In this document: positions 16,369 through 25,347 of the stretch, one piece after another
Layout of the letters: each line of letters starts with the position of its first letter
Position numbering within the stretch: position 1 is the stretch's first letter
Assembly: GCA_041547565.1 (NCBI GenBank)
Contig: JBFEUI010000020.1
Coordinates: forward strand, 1-32,947
Direction: 5' to 3'
DNA: 32,947 bases
DNA from: JBFEUI01 sp041547565
Lineage (GTDB): Bacteria; Pseudomonadota; Gammaproteobacteria; Thiohalomonadales; Thiohalomonadaceae
The notes under the pieces: generated by a model
What the model was told of the DNA's origin: nothing
Database searches by the model: none
Seen by the model: only the letters and a program-made list of their open reading frames with translations
Translations under genes and position numbers: made by a program

Positions 16369-18888
16369 CTAGCAGCCGTGATTCAGCGGCAGCGGCGCCA
16401 CCTGTTCCATGCCCCAGATGTCCCGGTTGTACTCGGTCATGGTACGGTCGGTGGAGAAGCGCCCGCTGCTTGCCGTATTGAGAATGCTCATGCGCTGCCA
16501 CTGCGCCCTGTCCCGATAGCACTCGGCCACCCGCCGCTGGCTCGCCACATAGCCGGAAAAATCGGCCGCGACCATCCACAAATCATGCGGGTCACGAATC
16601 GAGTGAATAATAGGGTCGAACAGGCCGGGGCTAAACTGGCTGAAGTGGCCGCATTCGAGCAGCGCCATCACACGCTGGAAATCCTCATCGGCAGCGATCA
16701 GCGCCTCGGGGTCGTAACTGTGGCGCTGTTCGGCAACCTGTTGCGCCGTCAGGCCGAACAGGAAGAAATTCTCTTCACCCGCCGCCTCCATAATCTCGAT
16801 ATTCGCCCCGTCCAGGGTACCGATGGTCAGGGCACCGTTCATCATGAACTTCATATTGCCGGTGCCCGAGGCCTCCTTGCCCGCAGTCGAGATCTGCTCG
16901 GACAACTCGGTACCGGGGGCGATGATCTCCATCGCCGTGACACGGTAATCGGGCAGAAAGGCAAAGCGCAGCCAGGGGGTTACCTGGCTGTCGTTGTTCA
17001 CCACATCCGCCACGCTGTTTATCAGCTTGATGATCAGCTTGGCCCGCGCATAGCCCGGCGCCGCCTTGCCGCCGATAAGCACACAACGCGGCACCATGCC
17101 CTCGGTATCCCCGCGCTTGATGCGCTCGTACAGATGGATCACGTGCAGCACATTTAACAGCTGACGCTTGTACTCGTGAATGCGCTTGACCTGCACGTCA
17201 AACAGAAAGTCGGTGGGGAATTCCACCCCGCTGTCGGCGGCCACCAGTGCCGCCAGCCGGGCCTTGTTCTGCTGCTTCACCTTGCCCCAGCGCTTGCGGA
17301 ACTTCGCATCCTCCGCGTAAGGCGCCAGATGTGCCAGTTGTGACAGGTCGGTGATCCAGCCCTCACCGAGGGCCGTGCTGATCAGCTCGCTCAGGCCCGG
17401 ATTGGCGTGTGCCATCCAGCGCCGCTGGGTAACCCCATTGGTCTTGTTGTTAAAGCGCTCCGGCCACAGCTCATAAAAATCGCTGAACAGCCCTTCACAC
17501 AGCAGGCGGGAATGGAGCTCGGCCACACCATTGACCGAATAACTGCCGACAATGGCCAGATAGGCCATGCGCACCTGTGGATCGAATCCCTCCTCGATGA
17601 TCGACATGCGACGCTGGCGTTCGGTGTCGCCCGGCCAGCGCCGTGCCACATCCGCCATGAAGCGTGCATTGATTTCGTAGATGATATCCAGCAGCCGCGG
17701 CAACAGCTGCTCGAACAGGCGCACCGGCCAGCGCTCCAGTGCCTCGGGCAGCAGGGTGTGGTTGGTATAGGCCATGGTCCTGTGCGTAATCGCCCACGCC
17801 GTCCCCCACTCCAGCCCGTGCTCATCCATCAGCAGGCGCATCAATTCCGCCACCGCCACGGTCGGGTGGGTGTCGTTGAGCTGGAAGCAGTTTTTCTCCG
17901 CAAACTGTGAAAACCCTTCATCGTGATCACGCATCCAGCGCCGTAACACATCCTTCAGGCTGGCCGAGGCAAGAAAATACTGCTGCTTGAGCCGCAGTTC
18001 CTTACCGCACTCGCTGGCGTCATTGGGATAGAGCACCATGGTGATATTCTCGGCGGCATTCTTGGATGCCACCGACTCGGTATAACTGCCAGCATTGAAC
18101 TCATCAAGGTCGAACTCGTCGGTCGCCCGTGCCGACCACAGCCGCAGGGTGTTGACGGTGCCGTTGCGGTAGCCGGGGATGGGAGTATCGTAGGGCACCG
18201 CCAGCACGTCGTGGGAGTCAACCCAGCGCCAGTGTATTCTGCCGTGCTCGTCGCGGTAACTTTCGCTGCGACCGCCGAACTGGATACGCTGGGTCCGTTC
18301 CGGGCGCTCCAGTTCCCAGGGGTTACCGTCACGCAGCCAGTGATCCGGCTCCTCAACCTGGTAGCCGTCTTCGACATGCTGGCGAAACATACCGTATTCA
18401 TAGCGAATGCCGTAACCCATCAGCGGCAATTGCAGGGTGGCGCAGCTGTCGAGAAAGCAGGCGGCAAGCCGTCCCAGACCGCCGTTGCCGAGACCCGCAT
18501 CATGCTCGCCCTCGGCAATCTCCTCCAGATCCATGCCCCACTTGGCCAGCCCCTTTTTCACCTCCCCGGTCAGGCCCAGGTTCAGCATGGCATTGCCCAG
18601 CGCCCGCCCCATGAGAAATTCCAGCGACAGGTAGTAAGTTCGCCGGCAATGGCTCTCGTTGTAGGAGTAGTTGGTACACTTCCAACGCTCCATCAGGCGG
18701 TCTCTCAGGCTTAGTACCAGTGCCTCAAACGGGTAGTGAACCGATTTGCAGTACTTGTCCCGCCCCAGGTAGGAACTGAAGTAGCGGCGATAATCCGCGG
18801 CGAGGCTCTTGGCATCCATCCCCAGCGCTGGCAGATCGGTCAGCCCCTCAACGGGTTTGCTTTTTTCCAGTTTTTTGAAGATATACAT
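16369..18888 (-). CDS. glgP: Glycogen/maltodextrin phosphorylase
   Basis: An 839-residue GT35 phosphorylase that releases glucose 1-phosphate from alpha-1,4-glucan using pyridoxal phosphate in the cytoplasm. The PLP-site signature EASGTGNMKF is intact with the cofactor lysine at residue 680, followed by MMNGALTIGTLDGANIEI. The N-terminal LSLEFLMGRAL and GNGGLGRLAACFLDS motifs of the family are present too. Length is slightly above E. coli GlgP (815). The start ATG (18888-18886) follows GGGAG at 8 bases. No other glycogen gene is adjacent; pyruvate kinase lies 2 kb away on the other strand. The symbol is by family; glgP and malP cannot be separated by sequence alone here. Confidence 0.96.
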   Translation of the reverse strand: MYIFKKLEKSKPVEGLTDLPALGMDAKSLAADYRRYFSSYLGRDKYCKSVHYPFEALVLSLRDRLMERWKCTNYSYNESHCRRTYYLSLEFLMGRALGNAMLNLGLTGEVKKGLAKWGMDLEEIAEGEHDAGLGNGGLGRLAACFLDSCATLQLPLMGYGIRYEYGMFRQHVEDGYQVEEPDHWLRDGNPWELERPERTQRIQFGGRSESYRDEHGRIHWRWVDSHDVLAVPYDTPIPGYRNGTVNTLRLWSARATDEFDLDEFNAGSYTESVASKNAAENITMVLYPNDASECGKELRLKQQYFLASASLKDVLRRWMRDHDEGFSQFAEKNCFQLNDTHPTVAVAELMRLLMDEHGLEWGTAWAITHRTMAYTNHTLLPEALERWPVRLFEQLLPRLLDIIYEINARFMADVARRWPGDTERQRRMSIIEEGFDPQVRMAYLAIVGSYSVNGVAELHSRLLCEGLFSDFYELWPERFNNKTNGVTQRRWMAHANPGLSELISTALGEGWITDLSQLAHLAPYAEDAKFRKRWGKVKQQNKARLAALVAADSGVEFPTDFLFDVQVKRIHEYKRQLLNVLHVIHLYERIKRGDTEGMVPRCVLIGGKAAPGYARAKLIIKLINSVADVVNNDSQVTPWLRFAFLPDYRVTAMEIIAPGTELSEQISTAGKEASGTGNMKFMMNGALTIGTLDGANIEIMEAAGEENFFLFGLTAQQVAEQRHSYDPEALIAADEDFQRVMALLECGHFSQFSPGLFDPIIHSIRDPHDLWMVAADFSGYVASQRRVAECYRDRAQWQRMSILNTASSGRFSTDRTMTEYNRDIWGMEQVAPLPLNHGC

Positions 18889-19053
18889 CAGACGGCTCCC
18901 GGCCTCAGCCCAACTATTTTATCTGTCACCCGGGTTGCTGCAGCAGGGCCTTTGCGGGCATTGACAGGTACAACCACCCGCTCCGTATTCTGGGCACAAC
19001 CATTCGGGGCATCCTTTAATACTAAAACCTTTTTTTGACAGCGCTAGTTCTGC

Positions 19054-19722
19054 CTAGTCCTCACAGGCCTGCTCAATCACTGCCAGGGCTCGGCGCGCAC
19101 CTTCAGCCTGAACACCCGTGGCCTCCAGTGACTGGAGCAGCTTTTCGCCCGCCTCACGCAACCGCTCCAGTTGCCCCTGCTCGAACAACCACAGTGCCGC
19201 CGCCAGCGACACCTCATCACTACTAAGCAAGGTTGGGACCAGTTCGTCCCCGGGTATCGGCGAATCGGGATTCATCAGGTCGGCCACCAGCGGATGGCGC
19301 AGCAGCTCAATATTCTTCTCCCGCGCCACGGCCTCATTGCGTAACTCTTCCAGTGCAAGCGGGTCGTTGGCTGCACCAGACTGGATCGCTGCCATCACCA
19401 GTTGGCTCAATCGCAGCAGGCCCTGCTGCACCTCACGCTGCTCACCCATCAATCCGGCACTGATGACATAGGCCCGATCAAGCTGCGCCTTCAATTCAAG
19501 CACCACTTCACTCTCTTCGCTGGCCTTCAGCTCAACGCAGCGTTGCACCAGCCCCTGAAACTCATCCAGAAAACGCGTGAGCGCCTCGCGGTCATGCTGC
19601 CTGGCCAGTTCCCGCTGTTCTGCGTCAACATGACGCCGTGGCGGCGGAAACAACGGATTGTTCTCGCGCCGCGCGAGATGGCGCTGGTATGCGCCCTGTT
19701 GCAGCCCATTTGTATTTGTCAT
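19054..19722 (-). CDS. Hypothetical helical protein
   Basis: I do not recognise a family. The 222-residue product is soluble, acidic and almost wholly alpha-helical; its N-terminus carries a short proline-rich segment (NPLFPPPRRHVDAEQ), and the rest is Leu/Glu/Ala-rich with coiled-coil tendency. No Cys motif, membrane helix or catalytic signature is visible. The frame stays open upstream to 19842, overlapping the divergent cyclase gene, so I start it at the ATG 19722, which has GGGA eight bases before. It is divergent from the diguanylate cyclase at 19807 with an 84-base spacer, so they may share regulation. The 165-base gap between this gene and glgP contains no clear terminator for it. Confidence 0.65.
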   Translation of the reverse strand: MTNTNGLQQGAYQRHLARRENNPLFPPPRRHVDAEQRELARQHDREALTRFLDEFQGLVQRCVELKASEESEVVLELKAQLDRAYVISAGLMGEQREVQQGLLRLSQLVMAAIQSGAANDPLALEELRNEAVAREKNIELLRHPLVADLMNPDSPIPGDELVPTLLSSDEVSLAAALWLFEQGQLERLREAGEKLLQSLEATGVQAEGARRALAVIEQACED

Positions 19723-19806
19723 TGCATAATCCCGGTGCTTTACTATTAATGTGCAGGCATAACGCGTAACAGGCGCATCCATACAGCCGAAATAACCACA
19801 ACTCAA

Positions 19807-20832
19807 ATGACCGAAGACAACCTGGAAACCAGCTTCCATCACATGCGCAGCACCATCACCATGCTCCAGGAGCTGGTTATGCCGGCTGATCCGCCCAATT
19901 ATGCCGTCTGCTATGAGTATGTCTCGGGCAAAAACGAGACACTGCGTACTATTATGGACGAACTGCTTGCAAACAAGGAGTCCCTCAACACGTCAAAAAT
20001 GGAAGAGCTGTTCTACAACTACGTACTGCAGCTCAATGAACAATACCTGCGTCAGGTGCAGGATGAGGTAATCAAGCTGTTGAATGAACTGCATTATGCA
20101 CTGGAATCAATGCAGGGGGACACCGAGCGGTTCGGCAAGACCCTGGCCGCCCAAAGCCAGGCTCTGGGCGGAAACCCTTCACTCAAGGCGCTGAGCGCAA
20201 TCATCAGCACATTGAAACACAGCACCGATCAGATGCATGACTCGGGCTCGAGCATGAACGCTCAGCTTAACGACAACCTCACCGAGGTACAGCGACTGCG
20301 CAGCGATCTGGAACAGGCGAAAAAAGAGGCCTCCCTCGACTACCTGACCGGCTTGCTCAATCGCAACACCTTTACCAAACGGCTGGCAGAGGCTGTTGAA
20401 GAGGAGAAACGAAAACAGCACGGCCTGTGCCTGTTGATGATCGATATCGATCACTTCAAACAGTTTAACGACAACTTCGGCCACCTGCTTGGCGACAAGG
20501 TGATTGCCTTTGTCGGCAACACCATGAAAAGCACCTTAAAGGGAACCGACCTTATCGCACGCTACGGCGGTGAGGAATTTGTGGTCCTGCTGCCGGACAC
20601 CCACTACATCGGTGCCACAACGGTGGCCGAGCAGGTACGCAAGACCATTGCCGAAGCACGGCTGGTACGCTCCGGCACCAAGGAGGAATTGCCCCATGTC
20701 CACGTCTCGATAGGGGTAGCCAAATACAAGTACAAGGAGCCGGTCGAAAGCTTTATCGAACGTGCCGACAAGGCGCTCTATCGCTCGAAGGAGCTTGGGC
20801 GCAACCGGGTAACCGGTGAAAACGACCTGTAA
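19807..20832 (+). CDS. Soluble diguanylate cyclase
   Basis: 341 residues: an N-terminal helical region (about 1-170) with no membrane helix and a C-terminal GGDEF domain (174-338). The active site reads GGEEF (254-258), fully competent in known cyclases. The inhibitory site has Lys245-Gly-Thr-Asp248 in place of RxxD, so feedback inhibition may be weakened. The N-terminus (NYAVCYEYVSGKNETL) is a conserved-looking module that I have seen in front of GGDEF domains but cannot name. The ATG at 19807 has only a weak ribosome-binding site. Pyruvate kinase follows 17 bases later on the same strand, so the two are probably cotranscribed. Confidence 0.93.
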   Translation: MTEDNLETSFHHMRSTITMLQELVMPADPPNYAVCYEYVSGKNETLRTIMDELLANKESLNTSKMEELFYNYVLQLNEQYLRQVQDEVIKLLNELHYALESMQGDTERFGKTLAAQSQALGGNPSLKALSAIISTLKHSTDQMHDSGSSMNAQLNDNLTEVQRLRSDLEQAKKEASLDYLTGLLNRNTFTKRLAEAVEEEKRKQHGLCLLMIDIDHFKQFNDNFGHLLGDKVIAFVGNTMKSTLKGTDLIARYGGEEFVVLLPDTHYIGATTVAEQVRKTIAEARLVRSGTKEELPHVHVSIGVAKYKYKEPVESFIERADKALYRSKELGRNRVTGENDL

Positions 20833-20849
20833 CTGACACCTGAAGCACC

Positions 20850-22310
20850 ATGCCCCGTGACATCACCGAAGATCCCGTTGCACTGCACTGGCGTCGCACC
20901 AAGATCATCGCCACATTGGGTCCGGCCTGCGCATCGGCCAAAACAGTCGAAAAGCTGATCCGTGCCGGTGCCAACCTGTTCCGGATCAACATGTCCCACG
21001 GCAGCCATGAGGAACACCGGGAGTTGTTCGAGCTGGTACGCCATGGCGCAAAGCGGCTGGACCAGCACATCCCGGTCATCTTCGACCTGTGCGGCCCCAA
21101 AATCCGGGTCGGCGAATTCGAGTCAGGCGCAATTACGCTGCGTCGCAACCAGCAACTCACCATTACCACCCGCAAGGTCACGGGGCGGGACAAGCTGATC
21201 CCGTCCCAGTATCGCAAGCTGCACCTTGACGTGGCCAAGAACGAGCGCATATTGCTCGATGACGGTCGCCTGGAACTGCAGGTGAAGGCCGTTGCAGGGC
21301 GCGATGTCCACTGCCGCGTGATCCACGGCGGCACATTGCAGACACACAAGGGCATGAACCTGCCAGACACCCGTCTGTCGGTAGCGGCGCTGACAAAAAA
21401 GGATCGCGAGGATGTCGATCTGGCCATCGAACTGGGCGCCGATTTTCTTGCGCTGAGCTTTGTGCGCTGTGTCGAGGACATCCGCAGGCTCAGGCGTTAC
21501 ATGAAGGGCAGGGGTGCGGATATCCCGATCATCGCAAAGATCGAAAAACCGGAGGCGGTCGAGAACATCGCGTCCATCATCGAGCACTCCTATGCCATCA
21601 TGGTGGCACGCGGCGATCTGGGCATCGAACTGCCGGCGGAGAAGGTGCCCTTGATCCAGCGAGAACTGATTCAGCTGGCCCGTTGCCACCATAAGCCGGT
21701 CATCGTCGCCACCCAGATGCTCGAATCGATGATAACCAATCCCCGTCCCACCCGTGCCGAGGTCGGTGACGTGGCCACGGCCGCCTCACTTAGTACCGAT
21801 GCGGTAATGCTCTCCGGCGAAACGGCAGCAGGGCGTTTTCCGGTCAGTGCAGTAGAGGCGATGGAGCGGGTATTGCGCGAGATCGAGCATCATCAGTGGC
21901 GCAGCGGCTACTACGGCGAACACCTGCAGCAGGACCCTGGGGGACACCCCGCCTCGATCCGCATGGCGGTGGCCCATGCGGTCAACCACCTCACCCACGA
22001 ACTGAAACTGCAGGCCATCATCATACCGACACGCAGCGGCGCCACCGCCAGTGTCATCGCCGCCAACCGCCCCACGGCACCGAGCCTGGGCATCTGTGCC
22101 GATGCGAGAATCTGCCGCCGGCTGGCGCTGCACTGGGGTGTAGTGCCCATCCGGCTGGAAGAAGACAAGACAAACAAGTGGCGCAAACTGGCCGTGTTGC
22201 TGGCAAAACGCTACAAGCTTACCCGCACCGGCAAGAATGTGCTGCTGGTTTCGGGATTCAACGAAGATCCTCGGTTGAATGAACCGACCATGAAATTGAT
22301 ACAGCTATAG
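20850..22310 (+). CDS. pyk: Pyruvate kinase
   Basis: Makes pyruvate and ATP from phosphoenolpyruvate and ADP at the end of glycolysis. The 486-residue product has FRINMSHG (44-51), the GPKIR stretch (82-86), the MN-type ring of the barrel and the active-site signature IIAKIEKPEAVENI with Lys230 and Glu232. ATQMLESM and MLSGETAAG complete the TIM barrel; a B domain sits at about 88-175 and the allosteric C domain at about 350-486. The IFDLCGPKIR form resembles the PykA-type branch rather than the DTKGPEIR type. It is in tandem with a diguanylate cyclase, 17 bases apart, an unusual partner for a glycolytic gene. The ribosome-binding site is weak. Its stop is 4 bases from the convergent gene's stop. 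Confidence 0.97.
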   Translation: MPRDITEDPVALHWRRTKIIATLGPACASAKTVEKLIRAGANLFRINMSHGSHEEHRELFELVRHGAKRLDQHIPVIFDLCGPKIRVGEFESGAITLRRNQQLTITTRKVTGRDKLIPSQYRKLHLDVAKNERILLDDGRLELQVKAVAGRDVHCRVIHGGTLQTHKGMNLPDTRLSVAALTKKDREDVDLAIELGADFLALSFVRCVEDIRRLRRYMKGRGADIPIIAKIEKPEAVENIASIIEHSYAIMVARGDLGIELPAEKVPLIQRELIQLARCHHKPVIVATQMLESMITNPRPTRAEVGDVATAASLSTDAVMLSGETAAGRFPVSAVEAMERVLREIEHHQWRSGYYGEHLQQDPGGHPASIRMAVAHAVNHLTHELKLQAIIIPTRSGATASVIAANRPTAPSLGICADARICRRLALHWGVVPIRLEEDKTNKWRKLAVLLAKRYKLTRTGKNVLLVSGFNEDPRLNEPTMKLIQL

Positions 22311-22314
22311 TCCG

Positions 22315-22821
22315 CTATGATTGCGCCAACGGCACGTCCGCCTTCGGCAGCCGTTCAACCAGCCAGTCCGGCACCTCTCCCTGTCCCACCTGATTGATGC
22401 CTCCCGCCTCGATCACCGCGGTCACCATCACCATAATCAGGGTCGGCATCACCGCGATACGGGTAAAGACGGTCAACATGATGGTTTTCATGCTCTCCTC
22501 GTCGATACCCAGTGTAACCAGCCAGGCCACCAGGAACACAAGTGCAGTGATGGCGTAGCCGAGCAGCAACAGGCGGCAACGCCTGAATGCCAGGCGCCAG
22601 TGCGCCACGACAAACCACGGCGCCGGCATCCGACCACGGTACCAGGTAAACAGGATCACACCGGAGGAGAACAGCAGCGGCAGCAACAGGCCGTACCAAC
22701 CTATCTCCAGTGCTATTGATGCCGGGGTAAGCAAGAGGTGAAAAAAAAGCACATTGATGAGAAACAGCTCATGAGCCCAGCGTGCCCGCCTTTTTACAGT
22801 CTCGTCGATCTGGTAGCGCAT
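22315..22821 (-). CDS. Four-helix membrane protein, function unknown
   Basis: A 168-residue hydrophobic protein with about four membrane segments (about 21-40, 43-62, 83-106 and 113-137) and a soluble C-terminus (INQVGQGEVPDWLVERLPKADVPLAQS). The N-terminal end, MRYQIDETVKRRARWAHELF, is charged and likely cytoplasmic. I do not recognise the family and see no transport or catalytic signature. The ATG at 22821 is the only sensible start, though no clear Shine-Dalgarno precedes it. It faces pyk tail-to-tail with only four bases between, and the tRNA-Asp gene is transcribed away from it. Confidence 0.75.
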   Translation of the reverse strand: MRYQIDETVKRRARWAHELFLINVLFFHLLLTPASIALEIGWYGLLLPLLFSSGVILFTWYRGRMPAPWFVVAHWRLAFRRCRLLLLGYAITALVFLVAWLVTLGIDEESMKTIMLTVFTRIAVMPTLIMVMVTAVIEAGGINQVGQGEVPDWLVERLPKADVPLAQS

Positions 22822-22924
22822 TGTGTATTAGGTGTACAGGGAAGGATTTGGATGGGATTGACTGTACGCCTTTGGCCTCCTCCCTACAGTGACAAGGTTA
22901 CATAAGCGTATCCCAACAAAACGG

Positions 22925-22952
22925 TTGACGCACTGTCAGATTCGGCTAGAAT
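22925..22952 (+). promoter_or_regulatory. Promoter of the tRNA-Asp gene
   Basis: TTGACG (22925-22930) and TAGAAT (22947-22952) match 5 of 6 positions each and are 16 bases apart. GCGCGGCTC follows directly; a GC-rich discriminator is the classic mark of stable-RNA promoters under stringent control. Transcription would start about 10 bases before the mature tRNA. Confidence 0.8.
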
Positions 22953-22967
22953 GCGCGGCTCTGGTCC

Positions 22968-23044
22968 GGAGCGGTAGTTCAGTTGGTTAGAATACCGGCC
23001 TGTCACGCCGGGGGTCGCGGGTTCGAGTCCCGTCCGCTCCGCCA
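22968..23044 (+). tRNA. tRNA-Asp (anticodon GUC)
   Basis: A full 77-base cloverleaf with encoded 3' CCA (23042-23044). Acceptor stem GGAGCGG pairs with CCGCTCC; the D arm GTTCAGTTGGTTAGAAT has the conserved GG; the anticodon stem CCGGC/GCCGG encloses CTGTCAC with GTC at 23002-23004; the T arm holds GCGGG-TTCGAGT-CCCGT. The discriminator base is G, as expected for tRNA-Asp. No integrase gene or duplicated 3' end is nearby, so it is not in use as an attachment site here. Confidence 0.98.
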
Positions 23045-23115
23045 TTCCCACTCCCCCGGTACCACAACACTTTCCCCATCCCATTGATATTCAAGTCATT
23101 TATAAACATGGGCAG

Positions 23116-23144
23116 TTGACGCCCGGGTCACAGGCTCCTAGACT
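23116..23144 (+). promoter_or_regulatory. Candidate sigma-70 promoter for the coiled-coil gene
   Basis: TTGACG (23116-23121) and TAGACT (23139-23144), 17 bases apart, match 5 and 4 of 6 consensus positions. The start codon is at 23179, giving a leader of about 27 bases. Confidence 0.5.
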
Positions 23145-23178
23145 TTGCCGTATACAGGATGAGAGTGTTCGCTTTGAC

Positions 23179-23532
23179 ATGAACAGCATCGGCAACAACG
23201 GCATTTCCAGCCTCTTCACGGCCGTCAACCGCATCACCAGCCAGACGGTTGATGCGGGGAGCATCCGTGAGCGCCGCCTGAACAGTGAAAACCGCAGCCT
23301 CTCCCAGGAAAACACCCGCCTGATCAGTGAAAATCTGCAGCTGGAAAACCGCAAGAACAGCCTGGAGTCGGAGAACCGCGACCTGGAAAAGGAGGTGGAC
23401 CAACTGGAGACCGATGTCAGCCAGCTGGAGCAGCAGCTGAGTCTGAGCGAGCACACACCGGCATCCAATGCCCCGTCAGCCCTCCAAGCAGCCGCTACGG
23501 AACCCGGCCGCATCATCAACACCTATGCCTGA
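23179..23532 (+). CDS. Small coiled-coil protein, function unknown
   Basis: A 117-residue protein: a short N-terminal segment (NSIGNNGISSLFTAVNRIT), then one long amphipathic coiled coil (about 28-90) with leucines and asparagines in heptad spacing (SENRSLSQENTRLISENLQ), then an Ala/Ser-rich linker and the C-terminus GRIINTYA. The frame is open from a TTG at 23116, but that overlaps the likely promoter; the ATG at 23179 is the better start although its Shine-Dalgarno is poor. No signal peptide or membrane helix. It precedes an aerotaxis transducer, though 228 bases separate them, so a chemotaxis link is only positional. Asn in core positions suggests a defined oligomer. Confidence 0.7.
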   Translation: MNSIGNNGISSLFTAVNRITSQTVDAGSIRERRLNSENRSLSQENTRLISENLQLENRKNSLESENRDLEKEVDQLETDVSQLEQQLSLSEHTPASNAPSALQAAATEPGRIINTYA

Positions 23533-23588
23533 CACCAGGCCGTAGCCCCAAGCACTTAAGATTTTGTCCAAATTACCGATATCACCTA

Positions 23589-23617
23589 TTGTCATAGATA
23601 TTATCTGTATGTATTTT
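23589..23617 (+). promoter_or_regulatory. Candidate promoter for the Aer-type transducer
   Basis: TTGTCA (23589-23594) and TATTTT (23612-23617) are 17 bases apart, matching 5 and 4 of 6 positions, in an AT-rich patch 144 bases before the start codon. I looked for a flagellar sigma-28 site (TAAA-N15-GCCGATAA) and did not find one with correct spacing. Confidence 0.4.
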
Positions 23618-23760
23618 CGGCACTAAAGGGATTTTGCCAGAAAACGGCTTGGCCGTTGCCGACATACAAACGCCATTGTTAACCATTCGACCTGTTGGGA
23701 ACACCAGCCCCATGCTCCAGGGAAATGCAGTGTCCGAGAGATTCCGAGAACTCGAGACTC

Positions 23761-25347
23761 ATGAAAACGAATTTGCCTGTTACCGGCGTTGAAAAAAACT
23801 ACGCCGACAACGCCAATATCCTCTCCACCACTGACCTGAAAGGCATCCTCACCTACGCCAATGAGGATTTTGTCGATATCAGCGGCTTTACCCTCGATGA
23901 ACTGCAGGGCAAGAACCACAATATCGTGCGCCATCCCGATATGCCCCCCGCCGCCTTCGAAAACCTGTGGAGCACCGTCAAGTCGGGCAAGTCATGGATG
24001 GGCATCGTCAAAAACCGCTGCAAAAACGGCGACCACTACTGGGTTGACGCCTACGTCACGCCAATCCTGCGCGATGGACAACCCGTTGAGTACCAGTCGG
24101 TGCGCAGCAAACCGAAAAAGGAGTACCTGGAACGTGCGGAAAAACTCTACCGGCAGCTCAACGCCGGGAAGACACCCGGCTGGCTGAAACACGCCGCCCT
24201 CCCTTTCCGCTACCGCATCTTCGGCTCCCTTGCTGCAACGGTTCTGGTCACCCTGGCCGCGATGCTCCTGGCCGGTGATGTCGACACCGTCACAGCCCTT
24301 ACCGGGCTTGGCAGCGGTCTGGCGGTCGCCATTGCCGCCGGCATCTGGATCAACCGGCCGCTGTGCCCGGTCTTTGCCAAGGCACGCGAAATATCCAACA
24401 ACCCCATCGCCCGCCACGTCTACACCGGCCGCCATGACGAAGCCGGGCAGATAATGATGGCGCTGAAGTACCTTGAGTCCGAGGCCGGTGGCATCATCGG
24501 GCGCATTTCCGACTCATCCCACGGCATCTCAGACTCGGCAGAACAGCTGGCCGTCTCCATTGAGATGAACATGACCAGCATCAACAACCAGTACGCCGAA
24601 ACCGATATGGTCGCCACCGCCGTCACCGAGATGTCCGCCAGCATCCAGGAGGTTGCCAGTAACGCACAGCTGACGGCCGATGCCGCCAGCAAGGCCAATG
24701 ACGAGACCCTGACCAGCAAACAGGTTGTGAACCACACCATGGACGCCATTCACGAACTGGCCAGTGAGGTGGAGAAGGCAAGCACGGTGATCCGCCAACT
24801 GGAGCAGGACAGCGACAACATCAGTACTGTAGTGAATGTCATCAGCGGTATCGCCGAGCAGACCAACCTGCTGGCCCTGAATGCTGCCATCGAGGCGGCC
24901 AGGGCCGGTGAACAGGGCCGCGGCTTTGCCGTGGTGGCCGATGAGGTGCGCACCCTGGCCACCCGCACCCACGACTCCACCCAGGAGATCCAGCAGATGA
25001 TCGAAAACCTGCAAACCGTTGCGCGCCAGGCGGCCACGGTCATGGAGGGCAGCCGTTCCCAGGCCGATAACAGTGTCGAGCGGGCTCGCGAGGCGGTCGC
25101 CTCACTCGACGCAATCACCGACGCGGTCTCCAGTATCAACGACATGAGCACGCAAATCGCCACCGCCGTCGAACAACAAAATGCCGTAGCGCAAGAGGTC
25201 AACCAGAATATCGTCAACATCCGCCAGACGGCAGAGATCACGGTGGAGGGCACCCGCACCAGCGAAAAGGCCAGTACCAAAATGGCACAGCTGGCCAATG
25301 AACTGCGCAGCCTTGCCGATCAATTCTGGCAAAAGCGCAACAGCTAA
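23761..25347 (+). CDS. aer: Aer-type PAS methyl-accepting chemotaxis transducer
   Basis: A 528-residue energy/aerotaxis receptor. The N-terminal PAS domain (about 20-115) keeps the Aer-type RHPDMP motif (Arg57-His58-Pro59-Asp60, the numbering of E. coli Aer) and NGDHYWV near 89-95, so an FAD-binding PAS is likely. Two hydrophobic helices at about 155-172 and 180-197 anchor it without a periplasmic domain. A HAMP-like linker and a cytoplasmic signalling domain follow, with the invariant hairpin tip EQTNLLALNAAIEAARAGEQ. The C-terminus (LADQFWQKRNS) has no CheR-tether pentapeptide. The frame extends to 23695, but ATG 23761 matches the known family N-terminus. No che genes are in the window. A hemerythrin-like gene follows. 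Confidence 0.95.
   Translation: MKTNLPVTGVEKNYADNANILSTTDLKGILTYANEDFVDISGFTLDELQGKNHNIVRHPDMPPAAFENLWSTVKSGKSWMGIVKNRCKNGDHYWVDAYVTPILRDGQPVEYQSVRSKPKKEYLERAEKLYRQLNAGKTPGWLKHAALPFRYRIFGSLAATVLVTLAAMLLAGDVDTVTALTGLGSGLAVAIAAGIWINRPLCPVFAKAREISNNPIARHVYTGRHDEAGQIMMALKYLESEAGGIIGRISDSSHGISDSAEQLAVSIEMNMTSINNQYAETDMVATAVTEMSASIQEVASNAQLTADAASKANDETLTSKQVVNHTMDAIHELASEVEKASTVIRQLEQDSDNISTVVNVISGIAEQTNLLALNAAIEAARAGEQGRGFAVVADEVRTLATRTHDSTQEIQQMIENLQTVARQAATVMEGSRSQADNSVERAREAVASLDAITDAVSSINDMSTQIATAVEQQNAVAQEVNQNIVNIRQTAEITVEGTRTSEKASTKMAQLANELRSLADQFWQKRNS

Noticed and set aside
22884..23084. Minus-strand 66-codon frame containing RTGLEPATPGV
   Set aside because: It is antisense to the tRNA-Asp gene; such tRNA shadows are commonly mis-annotated as proteins.
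23595..23680. Flagellar sigma-28 promoter before the Aer-type gene
   Set aside because: TAAA and a GCCGACAT-like motif are present but about 30 bases apart, twice the required spacing.
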